From NCBI RefSeq assembly GCF_015277775.1, contig NZ_CP063849.1, positions 3,596,001 to 3,660,000 of the forward strand: a stretch of 64,000 nt of DNA. Reading direction: 5' to 3'. The notes beneath the pieces were generated by a model, which had not been told where the DNA came from, did no database searches, and saw only the letters and a list, made by a program, of their open reading frames with translations. A program made the position numbers and the translations under genes. Source of the DNA: Paludibaculum fermentans. GTDB taxonomy: Bacteria > Acidobacteriota > Terriglobia > Bryobacterales > Bryobacteraceae. Numbering within the stretch: the first letter of the stretch is position 1; each line of letters opens with the position of its first letter. Below, one piece after another: positions 1-8,218 of this stretch.

Positions 1-47
1 CCGCTGAAAATGTCGCATTTTTCCAATGCGGCCCACGCGCGGGCCGC

Positions 48-53
48 TAGACT
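48..53 (+). promoter_or_regulatory. candidate -10 box of a leaderless transcript (DUF6265 gene)
   Basis: TAGACT lies 7 bases before the ATG at 61, so transcription would begin at or next to the start codon. No Shine-Dalgarno sequence precedes that ATG, which fits a leaderless message. The -35 region would overlap a 7-bp inverted repeat (28-47) and shows no clear TTGACA-like box, so the call is weak. Confidence 0.3.
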
Positions 54-60
54 ACTGCTT

Positions 61-513
61 ATGCGAAAACTGCTGCTGCTTCTGCTGCCCGCCGCGCTCT
101 TCGGAGCGGACGCGAATCAACTCGACTGGATGGCCGGCTGCTGGAGTTCGCAGGGCGGCCCTGTCCGGGTCGACGAGCAATGGACCCTGCCCGTGGGCGG
201 CATGATGTTGGGGTTATCGCGAACCGTGAAGCAGGACAAGACCGTGTTTCACGAGTTTATGCGGATCGAAACCAAACAGGGTGCGGTCACTTATACGCCG
301 CGCATCGGCTCTGCCCAGGCGCCGGTGGCGTTTACACTGATCAAACAATCCGGGGATGAAGTGGTGTTTGAAAACCTGGCCCACGATTTCCCCCAGCGGA
401 TCCTCTACCGCCGGACCCCCGATGGCCTGTTTGCCCGGATCGAAGGCGCCCGCAACGGCAAACAACAGGCCGTCGACTTCCCCATGCAGCGCACGCGCTG
501 CGAAGCCCGTTAG
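61..513 (+). CDS. exported DUF6265 family protein
   Basis: A 150-residue exported protein of unknown function. The frame is open back to 10, but starting at 61 puts a hydrophobic signal peptide (MRKLLLLLLPAALFG) at the N-terminus. The mature part opens with LDWMAGCWSS (residues 21-30) and has FENLAHDFPQRILY near 103-116. Both are typical of the small lipocalin-like DUF6265 family, in which the domain fills most of the protein. There are two cysteines, in the WMAGCW motif and near the C-terminus. The stop codon overlaps by 4 bases the end of a small convergent reading frame. Family assignment is fairly sure; no role can be given. Confidence 0.75.
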   Translation: MRKLLLLLLPAALFGADANQLDWMAGCWSSQGGPVRVDEQWTLPVGGMMLGLSRTVKQDKTVFHEFMRIETKQGAVTYTPRIGSAQAPVAFTLIKQSGDEVVFENLAHDFPQRILYRRTPDGLFARIEGARNGKQQAVDFPMQRTRCEAR

Positions 514-611
514 CCCAGCCCCAGAACCCTGGAGATGACCCAGCCACTCAGCAATCCGCCGATGGCCGAGACAATCACGAGGTCCCGAATCATCTCTTTC
601 ATGGTGCTCAT
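510..611 (-). CDS. predicted 33-residue membrane protein
   Basis: A frame of 33 codons beginning MSTMKEMIRDLVIVSAIGG and ending WVISRVLGLG. It is a single hydrophobic helix preceded by a short charged segment. A purine-rich stretch with GGGAG and AAGGAA lies just before the start, so translation is plausible. Its stop codon (TAA, read from TTA at 510-512) interlocks with the stop of the convergent DUF6265 gene. I do not recognise a family. The hydrophobic helix and the ribosome-binding site argue for a real gene, but its length alone does not rule out chance. Confidence 0.4.
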   Translation of the reverse strand: MSTMKEMIRDLVIVSAIGGLLSGWVISRVLGLG

Positions 612-679
612 TTCCTTACTCCCTCTTGACGCTCACTTAGATATGCGCGTTCCAAAAGAGAAACAGATCAGGGCTCATG

Positions 680-715
680 AAAAAATATTTACAGGCGCGA
701 ACTGACTAGCGCTTG
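680..715 (-). terminator. possible rho-independent terminator after the DUF1501 gene
   Basis: Read on the minus strand, a 7-bp stem with one A-C mismatch (715-709 pairing with 698-692) is followed by TAAATATTTTTT. It begins 23 bases past the stop at 739. The stem is short, so efficiency is uncertain. Confidence 0.4.
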
Positions 716-738
716 CAGCGGAATCGGGCGCCGGAAGG

Positions 739-2181
739 CTATGCCAACATCTTCTTGACCACCTCGCCCTCCACGTCCGTGAGCCGGAAATCGCGGCCCA
801 TGTGTCGGTAGGTGAGCTTGGTGTGGTCAAAGCCCAGGCGGTTCATGATCGTCGCTTGCAGATCGTGGACGTGGACCTTGTCCTCCACGATATTGAAGCC
901 GATGTCGTCGGTCTTGCCGATCACCTGCCCGCCCTTGATGCCGCCTCCGGCCATGAACATCGAGTAGGCCAGCGGATGGTGGTCACGTCCGGCGTTCTCC
1001 GGATCCTGGGTATTGCGGATCTCCACCATTGGCGTGCGTCCGAATTCCCCGCCCCACACGATCAGCGTCGAGTCCAGCAACCCGCGCTGCTTCAGGTCCT
1101 TGATGAGCGCCGCCGTGGGCTTGTCCGAGATGTCGCAGTTCTTCTTGAGGTCGCGGTTCAGGTAGGTGTGCTGATCCCACGATGCGTGCATCATCAGCAC
1201 GAAGCGCACGCCGCGCTCCACCAGGCGCCGCGCCATCAGGCAGTTGGTGCCGAACTGCTTGGTCTTGGGATCGTCGATGCCGTACATCTCGCGGATGTGG
1301 GCCGGCTCCTGGGAAAGGTCAGCCATCTCCGGAGCCGCGCTCTGCATGCGGTAGCCCAGCTCATAGCTGGCGATGCGCGAGGCGATCTCCGGATCGCCCG
1401 TCTCTTCCATGTGCTCCTGGTTCAGGTCGCGGATGGCGTCCAGTGTGGCCCGTTGCGTCTGGGCCGCCACGCCCTCCGGATTCGACAGGTACAGCACCGG
1501 ATCGCCTGAGTTGCGCAGCACGGTGCCCTGGTAGTGCGAGGGCAGGAAGCCGCTGGAGAAGTTCGACGCGCCGCCGCTGGTTCCGACACCCGAGGTGAGC
1601 ACCACGAAACCCGGCAGGTTCTTCGACTCGCTGCCCAGGCCGTAGAGCGACCACGCCCCAATGGTGGGCCGGCCGATCTGGATGGAGCCCGTGAACAGCA
1701 GCAACTGGCCCGGATGATGGTTGAACGCGTCGGTGTACATCGACCGCACCAGGCAGATGTCGTCGGCGCAGGAAGCGATGTTCGGGATGTAGTCGGAGTA
1801 CTCGATGCCCGACTGGCCGTAGGGCTTGAACGTGCGCGGGCTCGCCAGCACCTTGGCGTCTTTCTTGATGAACGCCAGGCGGAGCTGCGAGGTGAGCGAC
1901 TCCGGCAGCGTCTGGCCGCTGATCTTCTGCAGGCCCGGTTTGGGATCGAACAGATCCATCTGGCTGGGCGCGCCTTCCATGAACATGAAGATGACGTTCT
2001 TGGCCTTGGCGGGCAGCGGAGGCAGCTTGGGCAGCAGCGGGTTGTCAGCCGGACCCGAGGCCGCGCGGCCTTCCGCGCCCAGCAGGTGGGCCAGGCCCAT
2101 CGTTCCAATGCCGCAGCCGACTTCCCTCAGGAATCGCCGGCGGTCGCGCAGGGCTCGAAAGTCGTTTTCGTCGCGAATCAT
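739..2181 (-). CDS. DUF1501 family protein with twin-arginine signal
   Basis: A 480-residue member of the DUF1501 family, which has an alkaline-phosphatase/sulfatase-like fold and unknown substrate. The frame is open to 2523, but the ATG at 2181 has GGGAG in front of it and gives an N-terminus with a twin-arginine motif (RDRRRFLREVG, residues 11-21) and a hydrophobic stretch, implying folded export by Tat. Family signatures are FMEGAPSQMDLFDPKPGL, WGGEFGRTPM and GRDHHPLA. The start is 5 bases after the stop of the PSD1 gene, so the two are co-transcribed. DUF1501 and PSD1 genes are habitually paired in Planctomycetes and Solibacter-type Acidobacteria. Proposed roles in polysaccharide use are unproven. 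Confidence 0.85.
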   Translation of the reverse strand: MIRDENDFRALRDRRRFLREVGCGIGTMGLAHLLGAEGRAASGPADNPLLPKLPPLPAKAKNVIFMFMEGAPSQMDLFDPKPGLQKISGQTLPESLTSQLRLAFIKKDAKVLASPRTFKPYGQSGIEYSDYIPNIASCADDICLVRSMYTDAFNHHPGQLLLFTGSIQIGRPTIGAWSLYGLGSESKNLPGFVVLTSGVGTSGGASNFSSGFLPSHYQGTVLRNSGDPVLYLSNPEGVAAQTQRATLDAIRDLNQEHMEETGDPEIASRIASYELGYRMQSAAPEMADLSQEPAHIREMYGIDDPKTKQFGTNCLMARRLVERGVRFVLMMHASWDQHTYLNRDLKKNCDISDKPTAALIKDLKQRGLLDSTLIVWGGEFGRTPMVEIRNTQDPENAGRDHHPLAYSMFMAGGGIKGGQVIGKTDDIGFNIVEDKVHVHDLQATIMNRLGFDHTKLTYRHMGRDFRLTDVEGEVVKKMLA

Positions 2182-2186
2182 GGTGG

Positions 2187-4706
2187 CTACTCCCTGGTAA
2201 TGAACTCTTCGAGATTCAGCACGGCCCGGGCGGCGGTGGTCCAGGCGGCGTTCTGCGGTTTCAGCGGCAGCAGGGCCGCGGCCTGCGCCTGATCCTTGGC
2301 CAGCGAGGTGGCCTGCTGGTCGACCAGCTTCTGGACGCGCTCCCGTTCGCGGGCGGAAGGATCGCGGCCCAGAGTGAGCGCGAACAGGTAGTCGATGCGT
2401 TTCTCGGGCTGCGCTTCCTGGTTGACCCGCAGGGCCAGCGCCTGGGCGGCCTCGTAGAAGACGGGGTCGTTCATCAGGTTCAGCGCCTGCAGCGGCGAGT
2501 TCGACTGGCGGCGGCGCGAGCACGAGACGTTCGAATCCGGCCGGTCGAAATTCATCAGCATCGGGTAAGGAGTCGTGCGCTGGAAGTGGATGTACAGGCC
2601 GCGCCGGTAGCGCTTCGCGTCCTCATCGTTCACCCATTTCACGCTGCCGGCATAGCCGAGCTCGGCTACACCCTTGGGCTGCGGCGGATGCACGCTGGGT
2701 CCGCCGATGTCGGGATTCAGCAGGCCGCTGGCCGCCAGGGCGGAGTCGCGAATGCTCTCCGCTTCCAGCCGCACGCGGGACTGCCGGGCGAGCAGGATGT
2801 TCTCGGGATCCTTCTCCTTCAACTCGGGCCGCACGCGCGAGCTCTGCCGGTAAGTGGCCGAGGTGACGATGGTGCGCAGCGCGTGTTTGACGCTCCAGCC
2901 GTTGTCGCGGAAGTCGCTGGCCAGCCAGTCGAGCAGTTCAGGATGCGACGGCTTGTCGCCCTGGGTGCCAAAGTCTTCTGATGTCTTCACCAGGCCGCGG
3001 CCGAAGACATCCTGCCAGAGCCGGTTGACGGTGACGCGCGCAGTGAGCGGATTCTCCTTCGAGACCAGCCAGCGAGCCAGGGTGAGGCGGTTCCTGGGCG
3101 CGCCGGCGGGCATCGGCGGCAGCGCGGCCAGCGTCCCGGGCTCCACTTCGACGCCGGGCGAGCGGTAGTCGCCCTTGATGGCGACGTGCGCGGGCTGCGG
3201 CGCGGCCAGTTCGGCCATCACATTGGCTTCGGTCAGCTTGGGCTGGCGTTCGTCCAGCCGGGCGATGCGGCGGCGCAGGTCGCGGATCCCCATCAGGCGA
3301 TCGCGATCGCGATCCTTCAGCGGCCCGGTGTTGGCGATGAACCAGTGGAAGACGGCATCGGCATCGCGCTCGCTGCGCTGGGCCGGAGGAGTCTTGAGGA
3401 TCTCCTGGAAGCGGTCGAACATGGTGATGACGGCCGAGAGCGAGAAGTCCCATTCGAGATCCTTGCCAGGGTTGTCCATGGCGGCCCGCATGTAGTTTTC
3501 CCACTCGGTCTGGAGCTCGTCGACGTCATAGATCTTCTTCAGTGACGCCACCTCTTCGAGGTAAGCCGGACGCGAGCGCATCCACGAGCCCAGCTCTCCG
3601 GGCATGGGCGCGTCGATGTCCACCTCATCGGCGCGGTTGAAGAAGGCGAACATCGAGTAATACTCTTTTTGGCTGATGGCGTCGTACTTGTGGTCGTGGC
3701 ACTGGGCGCAGCCCATCGTCAGGCCCAGCCAGACCGTGCTGGCCGTATTGGTGCGGTTGATCAACTGGTCGAAACGGTTCTCCTTGCGATCGACGCCGCC
3801 CTCGCGATTGGTGAGCGAGTTGCGCTGGAAGCCGGTGGCGACCAGTTGCTCAGTTTGCGGGCGGGGCAGCAGATCGCCGGCCAGTTGCTCGATGGTGAAC
3901 TGGTCGAACGGCGTATCGCGGTTGAAGGAGTCGATTACATAGTTCCGCCAGCGCCAGGCGTAGGGGCGGACCACGTCCTTCTCATAGCCATCGCTGTCGG
4001 CATAGCGAGCGAGGTCGAGCCAATGCTTTGCGCGTTCTTCCCCGTAGTGGGAGGAGGCCAGCAGGCGGTCCACCTGGCGCTCGTAGGCGTCGGGGCGATT
4101 GTCGGCCAGGAACTCCTTCACCTCTTCCGGCGTAGGAGGCAGGCCGGTGAGGTCTAGCGACACGCGGCGCAGCAGGCTTGTTTTGGAAGCTTCGGGCGAG
4201 GGCGTGAGGTTCTCAGCCTCCAGGCGGGCCAACACGAAGCTATCTATCGGGTTGCGGGCCCAGGTCCGGTTGCGGACATCCGGCAGGTCGGGATGGCGGA
4301 TGGGCTGGTACGCCCAATGAGCGGGCCGGGCTGCTTTCGCGGTTTTCGCCGTGCGCGGCCACTCGGCGCCGGCGTCGATCCACGACTTCACGATGGCCAC
4401 TTCGGCTTCGGTCAGGGGCGCGCCCACGGGCGGCATCATGAAGCCCTTCTTGGTACTCGCAATACGCTGGAAAAGCTTGGATTCGCCGCTCTTTCCGGCC
4501 ACGATGACAGGACCCGAGTAGCCCCCCGCCATGGCCGCGTCGCCGTCATCCAAACGCACGCCGTTCTGCGCTGTTTTGCCGTTATGGCACATCAGGCATT
4601 TGCGGGCGAAGACCGGCTGTATGTCCGCTGAGAAATCGGGCTTCGTCTGGGCAGACGCAGCACCAGCCGCCACAATGGCGGCCCATAGAATTCGGGCGCC
4701 CCTCAT
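2187..4706 (-). CDS. PSD1 and planctomycete-type cytochrome c domain protein (DUF1549/DUF1553)
   Basis: An 839-residue exported protein with a signal peptide (residues 1-19, ending ASAQ). A planctomycete-type cytochrome c segment (about 25-95) contains one haem-binding CLMCH motif. DUF1549/PSCyt2 follows at about 145-355, with HDHKYDAISQKEYY, and DUF1553/PSD1 lies at about 545-800, with NRLWQDVFGRGLV and NSPLQALNLMNDP. The length and order match the family. It is the first gene of a two-gene unit with DUF1501. The protein probably works outside the cytoplasm as a haem protein; its substrate is unknown in the family. Confidence 0.88.
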   Translation of the reverse strand: MRGARILWAAIVAAGAASAQTKPDFSADIQPVFARKCLMCHNGKTAQNGVRLDDGDAAMAGGYSGPVIVAGKSGESKLFQRIASTKKGFMMPPVGAPLTEAEVAIVKSWIDAGAEWPRTAKTAKAARPAHWAYQPIRHPDLPDVRNRTWARNPIDSFVLARLEAENLTPSPEASKTSLLRRVSLDLTGLPPTPEEVKEFLADNRPDAYERQVDRLLASSHYGEERAKHWLDLARYADSDGYEKDVVRPYAWRWRNYVIDSFNRDTPFDQFTIEQLAGDLLPRPQTEQLVATGFQRNSLTNREGGVDRKENRFDQLINRTNTASTVWLGLTMGCAQCHDHKYDAISQKEYYSMFAFFNRADEVDIDAPMPGELGSWMRSRPAYLEEVASLKKIYDVDELQTEWENYMRAAMDNPGKDLEWDFSLSAVITMFDRFQEILKTPPAQRSERDADAVFHWFIANTGPLKDRDRDRLMGIRDLRRRIARLDERQPKLTEANVMAELAAPQPAHVAIKGDYRSPGVEVEPGTLAALPPMPAGAPRNRLTLARWLVSKENPLTARVTVNRLWQDVFGRGLVKTSEDFGTQGDKPSHPELLDWLASDFRDNGWSVKHALRTIVTSATYRQSSRVRPELKEKDPENILLARQSRVRLEAESIRDSALAASGLLNPDIGGPSVHPPQPKGVAELGYAGSVKWVNDEDAKRYRRGLYIHFQRTTPYPMLMNFDRPDSNVSCSRRRQSNSPLQALNLMNDPVFYEAAQALALRVNQEAQPEKRIDYLFALTLGRDPSARERERVQKLVDQQATSLAKDQAQAAALLPLKPQNAAWTTAARAVLNLEEFITRE

Positions 4707-4715
4707 ATGCTCTGT

Positions 4716-4721
4716 ATTCTA
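4716..4721 (-). promoter_or_regulatory. candidate -10 box for the PSD1/DUF1501 operon
   Basis: TAGAAT on the minus strand lies 9 bases before the ATG at 4706, so the 5' leader would be about 2-3 bases. No Shine-Dalgarno sequence fits in that space. No convincing -35 box is visible. Confidence 0.35.
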
Positions 4722-4733
4722 TACCCGGAGCGC

Positions 4734-4764
4734 TTGAAGATCAGGCCCTGGGCAAAGCTATGAT
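4734..4764 (+). promoter_or_regulatory. candidate promoter for the 4771 operon, near-leaderless
   Basis: TTGAAG (4734-4739) and TATGAT (4759-4764) are separated by 19 bases, and TATGAT ends 6 bases before the ATG at 4771. This predicts transcription starting at the start codon. The whole divergent space between the PSD1 gene and this gene is only 64 bases. Confidence 0.45.
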
Positions 4765-4770
4765 GACTTC

Positions 4771-6129
4771 ATGTGTCTCTTCCGACATGCGGCTCTGATA
4801 GTCCTCACCTGCCTCGCGGCAGTGGGGCAGACGGGCATCGAGGGCAGTTGGGAGGGGCCGGTCCAAACGCAACGCGGCCAGGTCCGCCTGCGGGTGCATG
4901 TCACGAAAGCGGCCGATGGTTCGCTCAGCGCGAAGATGGATGTCCCCGAACAGGGCGCCTTCGGCCTGGCGCTGAACTCCGTCACGTTCGCCGAGGGCGT
5001 TTTTCATTGGGAGATGAAAGCGATCAACGCCAGCTTCGACGGGAAAATGGCGGAGGCCGGCAGTGAGATCTCCGGCACTTTCAAGCAGGGGTCGGAGCAG
5101 CCTCTAGCGATGAAGCGGATCCAGGCTCCGGCCGGCCGTCCGCAGGACCCCAAACCGCCGCTTCCTTATAAGAGCGAGGACGTCGCGTTCCCCAGCAAGG
5201 CGGAAGGCGTGACGCTGGCCGGAACGCTCACCCTGCCGCAGGGCAAGGGCCCGTTTCCGGCGGCGATCCTGATCACCGGCTCCGGCCCGCAGGATCGGGA
5301 CGAAGCCCTGATGGGCCACCGGCCTTTCCTGGTGCTGTCGGACTACCTGACGCGCCACGGCATTGCGGTGCTGCGTTACGACGACCGCGGCGTGGGCAAG
5401 TCCACCGGCACGTTCGCGAATTCGACGACCACCGACTTTTCCCGCGACGCGGAGGGCGCTCTCGACTACCTGCGCAAGCGGCCGGAGCTCAACCCGGCCC
5501 GCATCGGCCTGGTGGGCCACAGCGAAGGCGGCATCATCGCCCCGATGGTGGCTGCCCGGCGGCCCGAAGCGGCGTTTGTCGTCCTGATGGCGGGCACGGG
5601 CGTGCCCGGCGCGGAAGTGATGCTCCTGCAGGCCGAGCGGCTCAACGCAGCGGCCGGCGTCGCCAAGGAAGTGACTGACCAGAACACAGCGCTGCAGAAG
5701 AAAATCTTTGCCATCCTGCGGGAGGAGAAGGACGACCAGGCCGCCCAGGACAAGCTGAAGGAAGCGCTGGCCGGCATTCCCGGCGTGGAGGCCCAGGCCC
5801 GCGGCTTCCTCTCCCCCTGGATGCGGGAGTTCGCCTCCTACGACCCCGCCCCTACCCTGCAAAAGTTGCGCTGCCCCGTGCTGGTTCTGAACGGAGAGAA
5901 GGACCTGCAGGTCATTGCGGACCAGAACGTGCCGCCGATCGAAGCGGCGCTCAAGAAGGGCGGCAACAAGGACTTCCGCATCGTCCGCCTGCCCGGGCTC
6001 AATCATCTGTTCCAGAATGCGAAGACGGGCCTGGTGCAGGAGTACGGCCAGATCGACGAAACGCTGGCGCCCGTCTTTTTGGAGACAATGACCACCTGGA
6101 TTCGCCGGCATACCGGCCTGGAGAAATAG
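4771..6129 (+). CDS. exported alpha/beta hydrolase
   Basis: A 452-residue exported hydrolase. A signal peptide (about 1-19) is followed by a beta-rich N-terminal domain (about 20-115, beginning GIEGSWEGP) of the kind often fused to secreted hydrolases. An alpha/beta-hydrolase domain follows (about 130-447). The nucleophile is Ser251 in GHSEGG, with probable Asp378 (NGEKDLQ) and His412 (GLNHLF). YDDRGVGKS is a family motif. It is probably an esterase or peptidase-like hydrolase with unknown substrate. It opens a co-directional run to about 11 kb, and the next gene begins 2 bases after its stop. Confidence 0.85.
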   Translation: MCLFRHAALIVLTCLAAVGQTGIEGSWEGPVQTQRGQVRLRVHVTKAADGSLSAKMDVPEQGAFGLALNSVTFAEGVFHWEMKAINASFDGKMAEAGSEISGTFKQGSEQPLAMKRIQAPAGRPQDPKPPLPYKSEDVAFPSKAEGVTLAGTLTLPQGKGPFPAAILITGSGPQDRDEALMGHRPFLVLSDYLTRHGIAVLRYDDRGVGKSTGTFANSTTTDFSRDAEGALDYLRKRPELNPARIGLVGHSEGGIIAPMVAARRPEAAFVVLMAGTGVPGAEVMLLQAERLNAAAGVAKEVTDQNTALQKKIFAILREEKDDQAAQDKLKEALAGIPGVEAQARGFLSPWMREFASYDPAPTLQKLRCPVLVLNGEKDLQVIADQNVPPIEAALKKGGNKDFRIVRLPGLNHLFQNAKTGLVQEYGQIDETLAPVFLETMTTWIRRHTGLEK

Positions 6130-6131
6130 TC

Positions 6132-8207
6132 ATGAGAACCGTCCTTGCGTTGCTCGCCTGCGCCGCCTGCGCTCACGGCGCAATGAGCAAGCACGTGGCC
6201 AGTTACGACATCAAGGCCACGCTCGACACCAAGTCGCACATCATCACGGGCCGCGAGGTGCTGACGTGGGTGAACGACTCGCCGGACACCGTCCCCACGC
6301 TGCGGTTCCACCTCTATATGAACGCGTTCGGCAACTCGAAGAGCACGTTCTTCCAGGAGTCGGGCGGGCAGTTGCGGGGCGACAAGTTCAAGGGCGATGA
6401 GTGGGGCTGGGTCGACATCCGGAAGATGGAGCAAGGCGGCGCCGATCTCACCAGCGCGATCCGGTTCGTTCATCCCGACGACAACAACGCGGACGACCGC
6501 ACGGTCATCGAAGTCCTGCTGCCGAAGCCGGTGAAGCCGGGCGAGACGATCCAGGTCTCCATCGCGTTTGAGACCAAGATGCCCATGGTCTTCGCCAGGA
6601 CCGGCTTCCACAAGGACTTCTACCTGGGCGGCCAGTGGTTCCCGAAGATCGGCGTATGGGAGACCGCGGGTTTCCGCTACTCCACCGAAGGCGCCTGGAA
6701 TTGCCATCAGTTCCACGCCAACAGCGAATTCTTCGCCAACTTCGGCCGGTATCATGTCGAGCTCACCGTCCCGTCGGAGTTTGTGGTGGGCGCCACCGGC
6801 GAGTTGAAGGGCAAAACGGACAGCCGCGGCCGCAGCACCTATACGTTTGAGCAGGAAGACGTCACCGATTTCGCCTGGACCGCGCAGCCGACTTACCTGC
6901 GGGAAGAGCGCATGTTCCTCGCCGACAAGGAGACCACGCCGCAGGAGGTGGCCGCCGTCGCGAAGCTGCACGGAATTCCCGAGAGCGAGGCGCGCCTCAG
7001 CGACGTAAAAATGATCGCGCTGGTCCAACCCGAGCATCGCGAGCAGATGGAGCGGCACTTCGCCTCGCTGCGGGCGGCGTTGAAGTGGTTTGGCCTCTGG
7101 TATGGCCGCTACCCGTATAAGACGATTACCGTGGTCGATCCGCCGGCCAACGCGGGCGGCGCAGGCGGCATGGAGTATCCCACCTTCATTACCGCCGGGA
7201 CGTCGTGGAAGCTGCCGCCGGAGTCCCACATCCTGGAAGAGGTGACCGTCCACGAGTTCGGGCATCAGTTCTGGATGCAACTGGTGGCGACGAACGAATT
7301 CGAGGAGTCCCCGCTGGACGAGGGCTTCAATACCTACTCGACCTCGAAGGTGGTGGACAAGGTCTATGGCGGACTGGGCGAACTCCCCATCCGTCTGCTG
7401 GGGGTGAATATGTGGAAGTTGATGAACTTCCCGGGCATTAGCGACAGCACCCTGAACCGCGCGCAGTTCCTGGTTTTTCCCGCTGGCGACAACATGTTGC
7501 GTCCCGCCTGGCAGTATTACGACTCCACCAGCTACGGCATCAACTCGTATTACAAGATGGGCGTGACACTGGACACGCTGGAAGCACACCTGGGGCACGA
7601 CACGATGGCCCGCGTGATGCGCACCTACCATCAGCGCTGGCGCTTCCGCCATCCCACGGCGCGCGATTTCCAGAAGATAGCCAACGAAGTGTCAGGGGAG
7701 AACCTGGACTGGTTCTTCGACCAGTTCTTCTTCGGCAACCGGCAGTTGGACTACAGCGTGGGCGACGTCCTCAGCAAGGAGCTCCGGACGCCCATCGGCG
7801 CGCTGGAGAAGAGCGGCAAGCGCGTAGTGGTCAACCGCAAGGAGGCCGACGCTCAGGATGACAGGAACGACGACAACAAGGCGTACAAGAAGCAGTACGA
7901 GTGCACGGTGAAGATCAGGCGGTTGGGCGACGCGACGGTGCCGGTGGACGTGTGGATTCACTTCAAGGACGGCGGCACGGAAAAGCGCACCTGGGACGGG
8001 CAGTACCGCTGGGTGAAGTACACGTTTCTGCGCGGCACTGAGATCGACTGGGTGCAGGTGGATCCGGAGCGCAAGTACAAGTTGGACGTCAGCTACGCCA
8101 ACAACAGCTGGCAGGAGGATTACAACAAGCGGCTCAGCACCAGTTGGACGATGCAACTCCTGTTCTGGATCCAGAACCTCTCGCTGTGGATGACTTCGTT
8201 CGCGTAA
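6132..8207 (+). CDS. M1 family zinc metallopeptidase, exported
   Basis: A 691-residue secreted aminopeptidase-like protein. The signal peptide is residues 1-17. The zinc site is complete: H374-E-F-G-H378 and, after exactly 18 residues, E397 in LDEGFNT, the M1 (gluzincin) arrangement. GGMEYPTF replaces the usual GAMEN exopeptidase motif, as is common in distant M1 members. The N-terminal 190 residues form the beta-rich M1 domain. The C-terminal third (about 545-691) probably lies outside the catalytic core. It follows the alpha/beta hydrolase by 2 bases and precedes a membrane protein. It is likely to act on peptides outside the cytoplasm. Confidence 0.88.
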   Translation: MRTVLALLACAACAHGAMSKHVASYDIKATLDTKSHIITGREVLTWVNDSPDTVPTLRFHLYMNAFGNSKSTFFQESGGQLRGDKFKGDEWGWVDIRKMEQGGADLTSAIRFVHPDDNNADDRTVIEVLLPKPVKPGETIQVSIAFETKMPMVFARTGFHKDFYLGGQWFPKIGVWETAGFRYSTEGAWNCHQFHANSEFFANFGRYHVELTVPSEFVVGATGELKGKTDSRGRSTYTFEQEDVTDFAWTAQPTYLREERMFLADKETTPQEVAAVAKLHGIPESEARLSDVKMIALVQPEHREQMERHFASLRAALKWFGLWYGRYPYKTITVVDPPANAGGAGGMEYPTFITAGTSWKLPPESHILEEVTVHEFGHQFWMQLVATNEFEESPLDEGFNTYSTSKVVDKVYGGLGELPIRLLGVNMWKLMNFPGISDSTLNRAQFLVFPAGDNMLRPAWQYYDSTSYGINSYYKMGVTLDTLEAHLGHDTMARVMRTYHQRWRFRHPTARDFQKIANEVSGENLDWFFDQFFFGNRQLDYSVGDVLSKELRTPIGALEKSGKRVVVNRKEADAQDDRNDDNKAYKKQYECTVKIRRLGDATVPVDVWIHFKDGGTEKRTWDGQYRWVKYTFLRGTEIDWVQVDPERKYKLDVSYANNSWQEDYNKRLSTSWTMQLLFWIQNLSLWMTSFA

Positions 8208-8218
8208 GGAGAGACGCC

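Noticed and set aside
28-47. Perfect 7-bp inverted repeat GCGGCCC/GGGCCGC
   Set aside because: It has no T-run on either strand, so not a terminator; too little upstream sequence is visible to give it a role.
6003-7652. 549-codon open frame antisense to the M1 peptidase gene
   Set aside because: It lies wholly opposite a gene with a complete zinc site; its translation is rich in His, Arg and Leu with no domain, a typical by-product of GC-rich coding DNA.
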